Source of the DNA: Novosphingobium profundi
GTDB taxonomy: Bacteria; Pseudomonadota; Alphaproteobacteria; Sphingomonadales; Sphingomonadaceae
DNA: 64,000 nucleotides
NCBI RefSeq assembly: GCF_020524485.1
Contig: NZ_JAIVLF010000001.1
Coordinates: 1 to 64,000, forward strand
Direction of reading: 5' to 3'
Below, piece after piece: positions 18,215 through 26,563 of this stretch. How positions within the stretch are numbered: the stretch's first letter is position 1; every line of letters begins with the position of its first letter. The position numbers and the translations under genes are program-made. The notes beneath the pieces were generated by a model, which saw only the letters and a list, made by a program, of their open reading frames with translations, made no database searches and was not told the DNA's origin.

Positions 18215-19801
18215 ATGATCGACTTCGCTGTCGTCGAATTGTCACGCCTTCAGTTCGCCCTTACGGCACTCTACCACTTCCTCTTCGTACCGCTCACCCT
18301 TGGCCTCTCCTTCATGCTGGTCATCATGGAGAGCGTCTATGTCATCACCGGACGGCCGATCTGGCGCGATATCACGCGCTTCTGGTCCAAGCTGTTCGGC
18401 ATCAACTTCGTCCTGGGTGTCGCCACCGGCCTCACCATGGAGTTCGAGTTCGGGACCAACTGGTCCTATTACTCGCACTACGTGGGCGACATCTTCGGCG
18501 CGCCGCTCGCGATCGAGGGCCTGATGGCCTTCTTCCTCGAAGCGACCTTTGTGGGCCTCATGTTCTTCGGCTGGGACCGCCTCTCCAGGCGCGGGCACTT
18601 GCTGACCACGATCATGGTGGCGCTGGGCTCCAACCTTTCGGCGCTGTGGATCCTCATCGCCAACGGCTGGATGCAGCATCCGACCGGTTCGAGCTTCAAC
18701 CCCGATACCATGCGCATGGAGGTGACGAGCTTCTTCGACGTCGTCTTCAACCCGGTGGCGCAGGCCAAGTTCGTCCACACCGTCAGTGCGGGCTACGTGA
18801 CCGCCAGCGTCTTCGTCCTGGGCGTCTCTTCGTATTACCTCCTGCGCGGCCGTTTCCTGGAGCTTGCCAAGCGCAGCTTCACCGTTGCCGCCGCCTTTGG
18901 TCTGGCCTCTTCGCTCTCGGTCGTCGTGCTGGGCGATGAAAGCGGCTATGCGCTGGGCGATAACCAGCAGATGAAGCTCGCCGCGATGGAAGGCATGTGG
19001 CACACCGAGGCCAGCCCGGCGGGCCTCTCGGTCATCGCCTTGCCCTCGCAGGAAAAGCGCGAGACGCTGTTCGAGGTCAAGGTGCCCTACGTGCTGGGCC
19101 TGATTGCCACGCGTTCGCTGACCGGCCAGGTCGAGGGCATCTATCCCCTCGTCGCCGAGGCTCGCGGCCGCATCGAGAACGGCCTTGTCGCCTATGACGC
19201 GGTCGAGAAGCTGAAGCTCGATCCCACGAACACCGCTGCGCGCGCGCAGTGGGAGACCGCCAAGAACGACCTTGGTTACGCGATGCTGCTCAAGCGCTAC
19301 GTCGCCGATCCGCGCACGGCCGATGCGGTCACCATCGACAAGGCGGCCTGGGACACCGTGCCCGAAGTGCCCGTCCTGTTCTGGGGCTTCCGCGCCATGG
19401 CGGGCATCGGCTTCCTCCTCGTTGCCTTTTTCGCCACGGCCTTCGCGTTCTCCACGATGCGCCGCTTCGACAAGCGCTGGTTCCTGCGCGCGGCTCTCTT
19501 CGTCATGCCGCTGCCCTGGCTGGCGGTGGAACTGGGCTGGATCGTCGCCGAAGTCGGGCGTCAGCCCTGGGCGGTCGATGGCGTGCTGCCCACGTTCCTC
19601 GCCAACTCCAGCCTGACCGTGCCGCAGCTGTGGACCACGATTGCCGGTTTCACGCTCCTTTATGGCGCGCTGGCGGTGATCGAGGTGCGCCTCATGCTCG
19701 CCTCGATCCGCAAGGGGCCGGAGGAATACCGCCCCTGGCGCCCGGGCCGTGAAGAGCCCGCCGAAGTCGCGACGGCCTACACCGCCGTCCCCGCGGAATG
19801 A
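18215..19801 (+). CDS. cydA: Cytochrome bd ubiquinol oxidase subunit I
   Basis: This 528-aa polytopic protein has the bd signature LSRLQFALTALYHFLFVPLT with the heme His-21, GTNWSYYSHYVGDIFGAPLAIEG, and the second heme His in FVHTVSAGYV (about residue 188). It has the GWIVAEVGRQPW motif and a periplasmic Q-loop in the middle. It oxidises quinol and reduces oxygen at very high affinity. AAGGTG precedes the ATG. It heads cydABX behind the FNR box. Confidence 0.97.
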   Translation: MIDFAVVELSRLQFALTALYHFLFVPLTLGLSFMLVIMESVYVITGRPIWRDITRFWSKLFGINFVLGVATGLTMEFEFGTNWSYYSHYVGDIFGAPLAIEGLMAFFLEATFVGLMFFGWDRLSRRGHLLTTIMVALGSNLSALWILIANGWMQHPTGSSFNPDTMRMEVTSFFDVVFNPVAQAKFVHTVSAGYVTASVFVLGVSSYYLLRGRFLELAKRSFTVAAAFGLASSLSVVVLGDESGYALGDNQQMKLAAMEGMWHTEASPAGLSVIALPSQEKRETLFEVKVPYVLGLIATRSLTGQVEGIYPLVAEARGRIENGLVAYDAVEKLKLDPTNTAARAQWETAKNDLGYAMLLKRYVADPRTADAVTIDKAAWDTVPEVPVLFWGFRAMAGIGFLLVAFFATAFAFSTMRRFDKRWFLRAALFVMPLPWLAVELGWIVAEVGRQPWAVDGVLPTFLANSSLTVPQLWTTIAGFTLLYGALAVIEVRLMLASIRKGPEEYRPWRPGREEPAEVATAYTAVPAE

Positions 19802-19819
19802 TCTGAAAGGACAGATGAA

Positions 19820-20971
19820 ATGCCTTTCGTACCTATCGATTACGAAACCCTGCGCCTTATCTGGTGGCTGCTCCTGGGCGTGCTCCTGATCGGCTTTGCG
19901 ATCGCCGATGGCTTTGACCTTGGCGTGGCCGCCCTCCTGCCGTTTGTCGGCAGGAACGATGTCGAGCGGCGCCAGGTGATCAACACCATCGGCGCCACCT
20001 GGGAGGGGAACCAGGTCTGGTTCATCCTCGCGGGCGGCGCGATTTTCGCCGCCTGGCCGTTTGTCTATGCGGTGAGCTTCTCGGGGTTCTATCTTGCGAT
20101 GTTCCTCGTGCTGGCCGCGCTGATCCTGCGTCCGGTGGGCTTCAAGTACCGCTCCAAGAAGGCTGATCCGGCCTGGCGTTCGCGCTGGGACTGGGCGCTG
20201 TTCGTGGGCGGCTTCGTGCCTGCGCTGGTCTTTGGCGTGGCGGTCGGCAACGTGCTGCTGGGTGCGCCCTTCCGGCTCGATAGCGACCTTCGCACCTTCT
20301 ACGAAGGTTCGCTGCTGGGTCTGTTTACGCCCTTCTCGCTGCTCACGGGCCTGCTGTCGGTGACGATGCTGGTGCTGCATGGCGCTGGCTGGCTCAGCCT
20401 GAAGCTGGAAGAGGGCCCGGTGCTCGACCGCGCCCTGAAGTTCGGCAAGATCGCCGCGCTTGCCTCGCTCGTGCTGTTCGTGCTGGGCGGCGTCTTCGTG
20501 GCCTATGGCGACATGGGCTACCGCCTTGCCGCCGAGGCCGATCCGGCAGGCCCGTCCAACCCGCACCTGACGGGCGCTGTGGCCGCAACCGGCGCCTGGC
20601 TCGACAACTACGCCGCGCACCCCTGGATGCTGCTTGCCCCGGTGCTGGGCCTCCTTGGCCCGGTCCTTGCGTTCCTTGGCATTTCGGGCCGCAAGCACGT
20701 GCTGGTCTTTGCCGGTTCGACGCTGGCGAACGTGGGCATCATCGCGACCGTGGGGCTTTCGATGTTCCCCTTCATCCTGCCCAGTTCCATCGATCCGGCC
20801 TCGAGCCTGACCTTGTGGAACGCCTCTTCGAGCCAGGGCACGCTGTTCATCATGCTGCTCGTCACGCTCATCTTCCTGCCGATCGTGCTTCTCTACACCG
20901 CCTGGGCCTACAAGGTGATGTTCGGCCGCGTGACCGATGAGGAAGTCCGTCTCAACCCCGATTTCTACTGA
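19820..20971 (+). CDS. cydB: Cytochrome bd ubiquinol oxidase subunit II
   Basis: This 383-aa, 8-9-helix protein opens with RLIWWLLLGVLLIGFAIADG followed by FDLGVAALLPF, the standard CydB N-terminus, and keeps TIGATWEGNQVWFILAGGAIFAAWP. It stabilises the heme centre formed with CydA. It starts 18 bases after cydA with GAAAGGACAG as ribosome site, and is followed 12 bases later by cydX. Confidence 0.97.
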   Translation: MPFVPIDYETLRLIWWLLLGVLLIGFAIADGFDLGVAALLPFVGRNDVERRQVINTIGATWEGNQVWFILAGGAIFAAWPFVYAVSFSGFYLAMFLVLAALILRPVGFKYRSKKADPAWRSRWDWALFVGGFVPALVFGVAVGNVLLGAPFRLDSDLRTFYEGSLLGLFTPFSLLTGLLSVTMLVLHGAGWLSLKLEEGPVLDRALKFGKIAALASLVLFVLGGVFVAYGDMGYRLAAEADPAGPSNPHLTGAVAATGAWLDNYAAHPWMLLAPVLGLLGPVLAFLGISGRKHVLVFAGSTLANVGIIATVGLSMFPFILPSSIDPASSLTLWNASSSQGTLFIMLLVTLIFLPIVLLYTAWAYKVMFGRVTDEEVRLNPDFY

Positions 20972-20983
20972 GGAGTTCGACCC

Positions 20984-21100
20984 ATGTGGTATTTTGCCTG
21001 GATCCTGGGCGTGGGCCTTGCCGTCAGCTTCGGCGTCATCAACGGCGTGTGGCACGAGTTCCACTCCGACCCGTCCGAGGACCGTACCGTCCTCGACTGA
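20984..21100 (+). CDS. cydX: Cytochrome bd small subunit CydX
   Basis: This 38-aa protein begins MWYFAWILGVGLAVSFGVIN, the near-invariant CydX start, and has one membrane helix with the conserved WHE motif (GVWHEFH). CydX is needed for activity and heme stability of the CydAB complex. GAGGAG (partly the cydB stop region) provides the ribosome site. A strong terminator follows 20 bases later. Confidence 0.94.
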   Translation: MWYFAWILGVGLAVSFGVINGVWHEFHSDPSEDRTVLD

Positions 21101-21120
21101 GCGCCGGTCGGCCTGACGAA

Positions 21121-21159
21121 AACGCCGCCTGTGTCCCTGGGGATGCAGGCGGCGTTTTG
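21121..21159 (+). terminator. Terminator of cydABX
   Basis: A perfect 11-bp stem AACGCCGCCTG / CAGGCGGCGTT with a 14-nt loop is followed by a TTTT run, 20 bases after cydX. Confidence 0.93.
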
Positions 21160-21183
21160 GTGTGGGGGAAGGAAGTCTTTTTC

Positions 21184-21298
21184 CAAGGGGCCATCGCCCC
21201 TTGCCCCCATAACGGGCGACCTCACCTTTCTCGGCCACGGCGGCGCGCGGGAGGTGAGGTAGACGGTATGGGGAGCCCGAGGGCAATGGCCCTCGGAA
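21184..21298 (+). repeat. Dispersed two-palindrome repeat, copy A
   Basis: Left palindrome CAAGGGGC-CATC-GCCCCTTG (21184-21203), a conserved middle (GGGCGACCTCACCTTTCTCG then GGTGAGGTAGACGGT), and right palindrome CCGAGGGC-AATG-GCCCTCGG (21277-21296). It lies between the cydX terminator and the small HTH gene. It is closely similar to copies at 36756 (inverted) and 43444. Confidence 0.9.
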
Positions 21299-21375
21299 TC
21301 ATTCCTGAGCCTTTCTGACCTGTTTGCCAGACAGGCGGATACAAAAATCCCGGCCGAGGCCGGGATCATGTGCTC

Positions 21376-21543
21376 TCAGGGTTGATTGGCTGCGGCTGTT
21401 TCCGCCCGCGACTTGCGCCACCTCTGGAAGGTCTTTTCCGAGATGCCGCCGATCTCGCGGCAGCTTTCGACCACGCCCTTGCCCTGCGCGATGAGGGCAA
21501 GGATTGCCTGGCACCTGGCCTCCTTGTCGGGGATCGCGGTCAC
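21376..21543 (-). CDS. Small helix-turn-helix protein coupled to the TSUP gene
   Basis: This 55-aa protein is read from a GTG whose bases overlap the TGA of the TSUP gene (GTGA), so it was placed by that coupling. It contains ARCQAILALIAQGKGVVESC then ISEKTFQRWRKS, which looks like one HTH unit of the kind seen in phage terminase small subunits and transposase-like proteins. No catalytic motif is visible. It may regulate the sulfur genes upstream or be a remnant. The function is not recognised. Confidence 0.6.
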   Translation of the reverse strand: MTAIPDKEARCQAILALIAQGKGVVESCREIGGISEKTFQRWRKSRAETAAANQP

Positions 21544-22331
21544 AGGACGCCGCCCGACTTCAGCAGCATGTAGATGGCGACGACGAAGATGAGGACGGCA
21601 AAGACCGTGGTGAGCAGGCCCTGGCCGGAGAGGCGCCGGGCGGTCCAGGTGCCGCCGAAGCCACCGAGCACGCCGCCTGCGATGAGGACGGCGGCCAGCA
21701 ACCAGTCGACGAGGCCCGAGATCGCGTAGTTGGCCGCCGTGGTCAGGCCAAAGGCGGTCACCGCGACGAGGCTGGTGCCCACCGCGTTGATCATCGGCAT
21801 CGAGGTCGAGGCGATCAGGCCGGGCACGATGAGGAAGCCTCCCCCGATCCCGAAGAAGCCGGAAAAGGCCCCGGTGCCAAGCCCGAAGCCCAGCACCTTG
21901 GGGGCGTTCTCGCGATTGCACTGCGCACCGGGTATGCCCATGTTGCCTCGACCCCGGAGCATCAGGCCGCCGACCACCATCATCACGAGTGCGAAGAGGA
22001 AGAGCAGGTTCTGCCCGTCGATGGCCTTGCCCAGGGTCGAGCCGAGGAAGGCGCCGAAGATCCCGGCGAAGGCGTACATCCCCCCGCAGCGCCACTTCAC
22101 GTTGCCCGAGCGCGCGTGCTGGATAAGCCCCGTCGCCGCGTTGATCGCCACGGCAAAGGCGCTCGTCCCGATGGCGACGTGGGGGCTGGGCACGCCGACG
22201 AGGTAGACCATCAGCGGCACGGCCAGGATCGAGCCGCCCCCACCGACAAGGCCAAGGGTAAAGCCCACGAGAACGCCCGAAAAGGCGCCGAGTAGCAGGT
22301 AGGCGAGGTCGATGTGGGAGGCGTCGAGCAT
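21540..22331 (-). CDS. TSUP (TauE/SafE) family membrane transporter
   Basis: This 263-aa protein has about eight membrane segments and the TSUP pattern, with two repeats carrying GLVGGGGSILAVPLMVYLVG near the start and GFFGIGGGFLIVPGLI in the middle. The family exports sulfite, sulfoacetate or related anions, or takes up sulfur compounds. Its place after the SQR-like gene suggests export of sulfite or thiosulfate made from persulfide. It starts 38 bases after the SQR gene ends. Confidence 0.88.
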   Translation of the reverse strand: MLDASHIDLAYLLLGAFSGVLVGFTLGLVGGGGSILAVPLMVYLVGVPSPHVAIGTSAFAVAINAATGLIQHARSGNVKWRCGGMYAFAGIFGAFLGSTLGKAIDGQNLLFLFALVMMVVGGLMLRGRGNMGIPGAQCNRENAPKVLGFGLGTGAFSGFFGIGGGFLIVPGLIASTSMPMINAVGTSLVAVTAFGLTTAANYAISGLVDWLLAAVLIAGGVLGGFGGTWTARRLSGQGLLTTVFAVLIFVVAIYMLLKSGGVL

Positions 22332-22369
22332 GGCAGGGGACCGGTTCAGCTGGGGGAGGGATCAGGCGT

Positions 22370-23956
22370 TCAGAGCAGCGGGGCGGGCGGCACCAGCCAC
22401 TCGCGACCCTTGAGCATGCCGTGCCAGTAGATCGGGGGCAGGGCGTCGGCCTTGAGGTGCCAGGCCATGCGCGAGGGTTTCGTCCCGTCGATCAGCCACT
22501 TGGGCAGCGAGGGGGCGAGCTTGCCGCCATAGGTGAACTCGGCAAGGACGATGTGGCCGCGATCGACCGTCAGCGGGCACGAGCCATAGCCATCGTAGGC
22601 CGCGACCGGGTCCTTGCCATCGAGGGCTGCGAGCACGTTGACGGCAACCACGGGCGCCTGCTTGCGCGCGGCGGCGGCGGTCTTGGCGTTGGGGGTGCTG
22701 CAGCCATCGCCCAGTGCAAAGACATTGGGCCAGCTGAGCGACTGGAGCGTCACCTGGTCAACCTCGGCATAGCCGGCCGCATCGGCAAGCGGGCTGTTCG
22801 CGATGATCGGGTTGCCCTCCTGCGGGGGGACCGCGTGGAGCATGTCGAAGCCGCGGGTGATCTCCCCGTCCTCGGTGCGGAACGTCGCTTCGCGCGCGGG
22901 GCCGTCGACCGCGACGAGGGTGGAGCCGAACTTCAGGCCGATGCCATAGCGCTCGACCGTCTCCATGAGCGCGGGCACGTAGTCGGGCACGCCGAACAGG
23001 ACGCCGCCTGCGTTGTGGAACTCGACCTCGATGTCGCCCAGGACGCCGCGCTCCTCCCACTCGCTGCACGAGAGGTACATGGCCTTCTGCGGCGCGCCCG
23101 CGCACTTGATCGGCATTGGCGGCTGGCTGAACAGCGCGCGGCGCGGGCCAGGCGTGCGGGCCAGCTTCTGGACCATCTGCCAGGTGTAGGGGGCAAGATC
23201 GTAGCGGTAGTTGGAGGTCACCCCGTTCTGGCCGAGCGCGGCCTCCAGCCCTTCGATCTTGTCCCAGGCGAGACGGTTGCCCAGCGCGACAACGAGCACG
23301 TCGTAGGTGACGGCTGCGCCACCTTCGAGCTCTACGGTGTTGGTGTCGGGCGCGAAGCCGGTGACCGCCGCGCGGATCCAGCTTGCGCCCTTGGGCAGGA
23401 CCTCGCGGGTCTTGCGCACGGTGTCGGGCTGCTTGAACACGCCGCCGCCGACCATAGTGAAGCCGGGCTGGTAGAAGTGCTCTTCGCTGGGCTCGACGAT
23501 GGCGACATCGAGCGCGGGGCTGCGCTTCAGAAGCGAGGCTGCCGCCGCGATCCCCGCCGAGCCGCCGCCCACGATCACCACCTTGTGGTGCGGTGCGTGG
23601 GTCTGGGCGGCCCCGTTGGCTGCGGACCGGCTGCGCGCGGCGCAGGCGACCTTCTCGGAGCGGTTGCCGGTGCGGCAGAAGGCGAGAGTCGGTCCGGGAT
23701 TCTCCGCAAGGATCTTCGCGAAGGCCTCGGCCTGGTCCTCGGGCGCGATCCGGCCGCCGACGGGCAGGTAGAAGGGGGTGATGCCCCTGGCCCGCGCGGC
23801 CTGCGCAAGCTCTTCGAAGCTCGGCTGGCCGGGCTCTTCGTTGTCGGGGCGGTTGCAGATCAGCGTCGTGATGCCGGCGGATACGAGACCGTCGATGTCC
23901 TGCGGGCGAACCTGCCCGGAAACGTGGAGCTGACCTTCGATATGCCGCGTCTGCAT
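22370..23956 (-). CDS. Fusion of PTP-like DUF442 domain and type II sulfide:quinone oxidoreductase-like flavoprotein
   Basis: This 528-aa protein has two domains. Residues 1-110 form a Blh-type tyrosine-phosphatase-like domain with the loop FCRTGNRSE (C-x5-R, about residue 92), thought to act as a sulfur transferase. Residues 125-528 form an FAD/NAD-fold oxidoreductase: VVIVGGGSAGIAAAASLL, then CAGAPQKAMYLSC (about 283) and ALGDGCSTPNAKTAAA, which closely follow the mitochondrial-type SQOR pattern including its two redox-cysteine regions. It should oxidise sulfide, pass electrons to quinone and hand sulfane sulfur to the fused domain. AGGAG precedes the ATG at 23956. It lies in a minus-strand run with YeeE/YedE and MBL genes. 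Confidence 0.88.
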   Translation of the reverse strand: MQTRHIEGQLHVSGQVRPQDIDGLVSAGITTLICNRPDNEEPGQPSFEELAQAARARGITPFYLPVGGRIAPEDQAEAFAKILAENPGPTLAFCRTGNRSEKVACAARSRSAANGAAQTHAPHHKVVIVGGGSAGIAAAASLLKRSPALDVAIVEPSEEHFYQPGFTMVGGGVFKQPDTVRKTREVLPKGASWIRAAVTGFAPDTNTVELEGGAAVTYDVLVVALGNRLAWDKIEGLEAALGQNGVTSNYRYDLAPYTWQMVQKLARTPGPRRALFSQPPMPIKCAGAPQKAMYLSCSEWEERGVLGDIEVEFHNAGGVLFGVPDYVPALMETVERYGIGLKFGSTLVAVDGPAREATFRTEDGEITRGFDMLHAVPPQEGNPIIANSPLADAAGYAEVDQVTLQSLSWPNVFALGDGCSTPNAKTAAAARKQAPVVAVNVLAALDGKDPVAAYDGYGSCPLTVDRGHIVLAEFTYGGKLAPSLPKWLIDGTKPSRMAWHLKADALPPIYWHGMLKGREWLVPPAPLL

Positions 23957-24002
23957 GCGCGCTTCTCCTGGAATTTGCGTACTTCTGAGGTGGGGGGGGG
24001 AA

Positions 24003-24419
24003 TCAGCCGCGGCGCGTGTCGACCAGGCGGAAGGCGAGCATGCCTGCCAGCATGGCGACGACGAAGACGCCGGCGGAGAGGGGGTGGAACACGAGCGAGG
24101 CGATTGCGGGGCCCGGGCACAGGCCGCCAAGGCCCCAGCCCACACCGAACAGCGCGGCGCCGCCGATGAGGCGTGCGTCGATGAGGCGCGTACCGGGCAG
24201 GGCGAAGTCTTCGCAGGCGAGCGGGCGGTGCATGCGGCGCTGGAGCGCCCAGGCGAACGCCATGACGAGGACCGCGCCGCCCATCACGAAGGCGAGCGTG
24301 GGGTCCCAGTCACCCGCGATGTCGAGGAAGCCGCGCACGCGCGCCGGGTTCATCATGCCGGAAAGGGCGAGCCCGGCACCGAACAGCAGGCCGGAGAGAA
24401 GAGCCATGAGATTGCGCAT
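24003..24419 (-). CDS. YeeE/YedE half-size membrane protein (DUF6691 type)
   Basis: This 138-aa, four-helix protein starts MRNLMALLSGLLFGAGLALS, with GMMNPARVRGFLDIAGDWDP and a conserved cysteine in GLGGLCPGPA. Such half-size YeeE/YedE pairs are linked to uptake of thiosulfate or sulfane sulfur and sit beside BigR-controlled persulfide dioxygenases in many proteobacteria. It follows the other half by one base. Confidence 0.87.
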   Translation of the reverse strand: MRNLMALLSGLLFGAGLALSGMMNPARVRGFLDIAGDWDPTLAFVMGGAVLVMAFAWALQRRMHRPLACEDFALPGTRLIDARLIGGAALFGVGWGLGGLCPGPAIASLVFHPLSAGVFVVAMLAGMLAFRLVDTRRG

Positions 24420-24420
24420 G

Positions 24421-24873
24421 TCAGATACCTCCTCCCAGAGCGTTGACCAGCGCGACGGTCACCATGCCGGTGGCGATGAAGGTGAGCGTGGCGACGATCG
24501 AGCGGGGCGAGAGGCGCGAGAGGCCGCACACGCCGTGGCCGCTGGTGCAGCCACTGCCCAGCCGCGTGCCGACGCCCGTCACCAGGCCCGCGATGGCGAG
24601 AAGGACGAGCGAGGGCGGAAACTGCGCCGGGATGCCGCCGATCAGGGCCGCCACGGCCAGCGCACCTGCCGGAAGTCCGGCGAGGAACAGGGCCGCGAGC
24701 GGCCAGGGCGCGCCGCCCGAGAGGCCCGCGACGCGCGCGGTCATCCCGCTGATCCCGGCGATGCGGCCGGGGCCCAGGAGCATGACGGCGCCCGCAAGGC
24801 CGATGAGGACGCCGCCGGCCAGCCCGTGGAGCGGCTGGGAATCTGGAAACGTTTGCATGAACCAGTCGAACAT
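24421..24873 (-). CDS. YeeE/YedE half-size membrane protein
   Basis: This 150-aa protein has about four membrane segments and the hallmark GSGCTSGHGVCGLSRLS, whose cysteines are proposed to relay sulfur through the channel. It pairs with the next gene to make a complete transporter. The start at 24873 (MFDWFMQTFPDSQPLHG) lies 35 bases after the MBL gene stop, inside the same minus-strand transcription unit. Confidence 0.88.
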   Translation of the reverse strand: MFDWFMQTFPDSQPLHGLAGGVLIGLAGAVMLLGPGRIAGISGMTARVAGLSGGAPWPLAALFLAGLPAGALAVAALIGGIPAQFPPSLVLLAIAGLVTGVGTRLGSGCTSGHGVCGLSRLSPRSIVATLTFIATGMVTVALVNALGGGI

Positions 24874-24908
24874 GGGGGGCTTTCTGTCTGTCTGGAAAGA
24901 GGGCTGCT

Positions 24909-25850
24909 TCAGAGCGCGTTGACGGGAATCTTGAGGTAGCGCACGCCGTTGTCCTCGGGCTCGGGCAAGTGTCCGCCGCGCATGTTGACCTGGACCGAGG
25001 GCAGGATGAGGTTGGGCATCGAGAGCGTTGCGTCGCGGCGGGTGCGCATGTCGACGAAATCGTCCTCGCTCACGCCGTCGTGGACGTGGACATTGGTCGC
25101 GCGCTGCTCGGCCACGGTGGTCTCCCAGACGAACTCCTCGCGGCCCGGTGCCTTGTAATCGTGGCACAGGAACAGCCGGGTTTCGGGCGGGAGCGTCAGC
25201 AGGCGGCGGATCGAGCGGTAGAGCTGGCGGGCATCGCCGCCCGGAAAGTCCGCGCGCGCGGTGCCGTAGTCGGGCATGAACAGCGTGTCGCCCACGAAGG
25301 CCGCATCGCCGATCACGTAGGCCATGTCGGCCGGGGTGTGCCCGGGAACGTGGAGCGCGGTGCCGGTCAGCGTGCCGAGCGTGAAGGTCTCGCCATCGGC
25401 AAAGAGGTGGTCGAACTGCGAGCCGTCGCGGGCAAAGCGCGTGCCCGCGTTGAAGATCTTGCCGAAGACCTCCTGCACGCGCACGATCTCGCGTCCGATG
25501 GCGAGCTTGCCGCCCAGCTTTTCCTGGAGATAGGGCGCTGCGGAAAGGTGGTCGGCGTGGGCGTGCGTCTCGATGTGCCAGGCGACTTTCAGATTTTTCG
25601 AAGTCACGTAGGCAAGGACCCGGTCCGCCGATCCGCTCGAGGTGCGACCCGAAGAGGCTTCGTAATCGAGGACCGAGTCGATGATCGCCGCTTCGCTGCT
25701 GGCCGGGTCGTGGACCACATACGACACAGTGAAGGTCGTTTCATCGAAGAAAGCTGCGATTTCCGGCCGCTTTGCGCTGTCGCCGCGCGCCGTTTCGATC
25801 TGGGCGGCGGCCTGGCTCAGGGCCGTGTGGGGGGCTGGTGCGTCAGGCAT
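24909..25850 (-). CDS. MBL-fold persulfide dioxygenase-like protein (ETHE1/Blh type)
   Basis: This 313-aa metallo-beta-lactamase-fold protein has the metal motif THAHADHL, the later His in HVPGHTPADMAY and Asp in FVGDTLFMPDYGTARADF, the pattern of ETHE1/Blh persulfide dioxygenases that turn glutathione persulfide and oxygen into sulfite. The start at 25850 (MPDAPAPHTALSQ) has GGAGA upstream; an earlier in-frame start would read through the promoter. It is the first gene of the minus-strand sulfur operon, divergent from the peroxiredoxin-ArsR pair. Confidence 0.9.
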   Translation of the reverse strand: MPDAPAPHTALSQAAAQIETARGDSAKRPEIAAFFDETTFTVSYVVHDPASSEAAIIDSVLDYEASSGRTSSGSADRVLAYVTSKNLKVAWHIETHAHADHLSAAPYLQEKLGGKLAIGREIVRVQEVFGKIFNAGTRFARDGSQFDHLFADGETFTLGTLTGTALHVPGHTPADMAYVIGDAAFVGDTLFMPDYGTARADFPGGDARQLYRSIRRLLTLPPETRLFLCHDYKAPGREEFVWETTVAEQRATNVHVHDGVSEDDFVDMRTRRDATLSMPNLILPSVQVNMRGGHLPEPEDNGVRYLKIPVNAL

Positions 25851-25872
25851 GTCGTTCTCCAAATTTTGACTT

Positions 25873-25901
25873 AATGTAATTATGTAACTGTATTGCGTCA
25901 A
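25873..25901 (-). promoter_or_regulatory. Promoter of the sulfur operon with repeat-type operator
   Basis: On the minus strand TTGACG (25901-25896) and TACATT (25878-25873) stand 17 bases apart, a good sigma-70-type promoter. The spacer and -10 hold an AT-rich direct repeat (plus strand ATGTAAT-TATGTAA), unlike the GC-rich surroundings, which is a plausible site for the ArsR repressor encoded at 26560. The pairing with ArsR is inferred. Confidence 0.6.
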
Positions 25902-25927
25902 GAAGCAACTTGCGCTAGAACTTTTCC

Positions 25928-26563
25928 ATGGAAGACGAGACCCGCAAACACTGTTGCCCCTTGCGCATCGGCGATGCCGTGCCCGCGTTCACCGCACGCA
26001 GCACGCAAGGCCCTGTGGCGATGAAGGATTTTGAGGGGCGCTGGCTGGCGTTCTTCTCGCACCCGGCCGATTTCACGCCGGTGTGCACCTCCGAATTCGT
26101 CGCCTTCGCGCGCGCGGCCGACCGCTTTGCCGAACTGGACTGCGCGCTGATGGCGCTTTCGGTCGACAGTCTCTACGCGCATTTCGCCTGGCTGCGCGCG
26201 ATCCGTGACCATTACGAAGTCGAAGTGACCTTCCCGGTTGTCGAGGATCCCACGCTGGTGATCGGGCGCGCCTATGGTATGGTGGCGAACGACGCCCACG
26301 ATGCCGGAACCGTGCGCACCGTCTTTGTCATCGATCCTGCGCAGGTCGTGCGCGCCATTGTGACCTACCCGGTCGAGATCGGGCGTTCGGTGGAGGAAGT
26401 GCTGCGCATTGTCGCGGCGTTGCAGGTCGCCGATGCCGGCAAGGGGCTGCCGCCGGAAGGCTGGGAGCCGGGCAAGCCGCTCTTTGCCCATCCCGAGCCG
26501 ACGATGGACAGCGTGCTGTCGGCCGACAACCCGGTCGGCTGGTTTCTGAAGGAGTGCGAATGA
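25928..26563 (+). CDS. 1-Cys (Prx6-type) peroxiredoxin
   Basis: This 211-aa protein has the Prx6 core: FFSHPADFTPVCTSEF holds the peroxidatic Cys near residue 53, followed by the subfamily segments LSVDSLYAHFAWL and the long C-terminal arm ending PVGWFLKECE. It reduces peroxides, and in this setting possibly persulfides. A CC pair at residues 9-10 (KHCCPL) is extra and may give a resolving thiol. It is read divergently from the persulfide dioxygenase gene and overlaps the ArsR start. Confidence 0.87.
   Translation: MEDETRKHCCPLRIGDAVPAFTARSTQGPVAMKDFEGRWLAFFSHPADFTPVCTSEFVAFARAADRFAELDCALMALSVDSLYAHFAWLRAIRDHYEVEVTFPVVEDPTLVIGRAYGMVANDAHDAGTVRTVFVIDPAQVVRAIVTYPVEIGRSVEEVLRIVAALQVADAGKGLPPEGWEPGKPLFAHPEPTMDSVLSADNPVGWFLKECE

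Noticed and set aside
18242..21286. 1014-codon minus-strand open frame
   Set aside because: It lies opposite cydA, cydB and cydX, whose motifs are complete. Its composition is that of a shadow frame.
22421..24169. 582-codon plus-strand open frame
   Set aside because: It is opposite the DUF442-SQR gene; no motif, no ribosome site, and biased composition.
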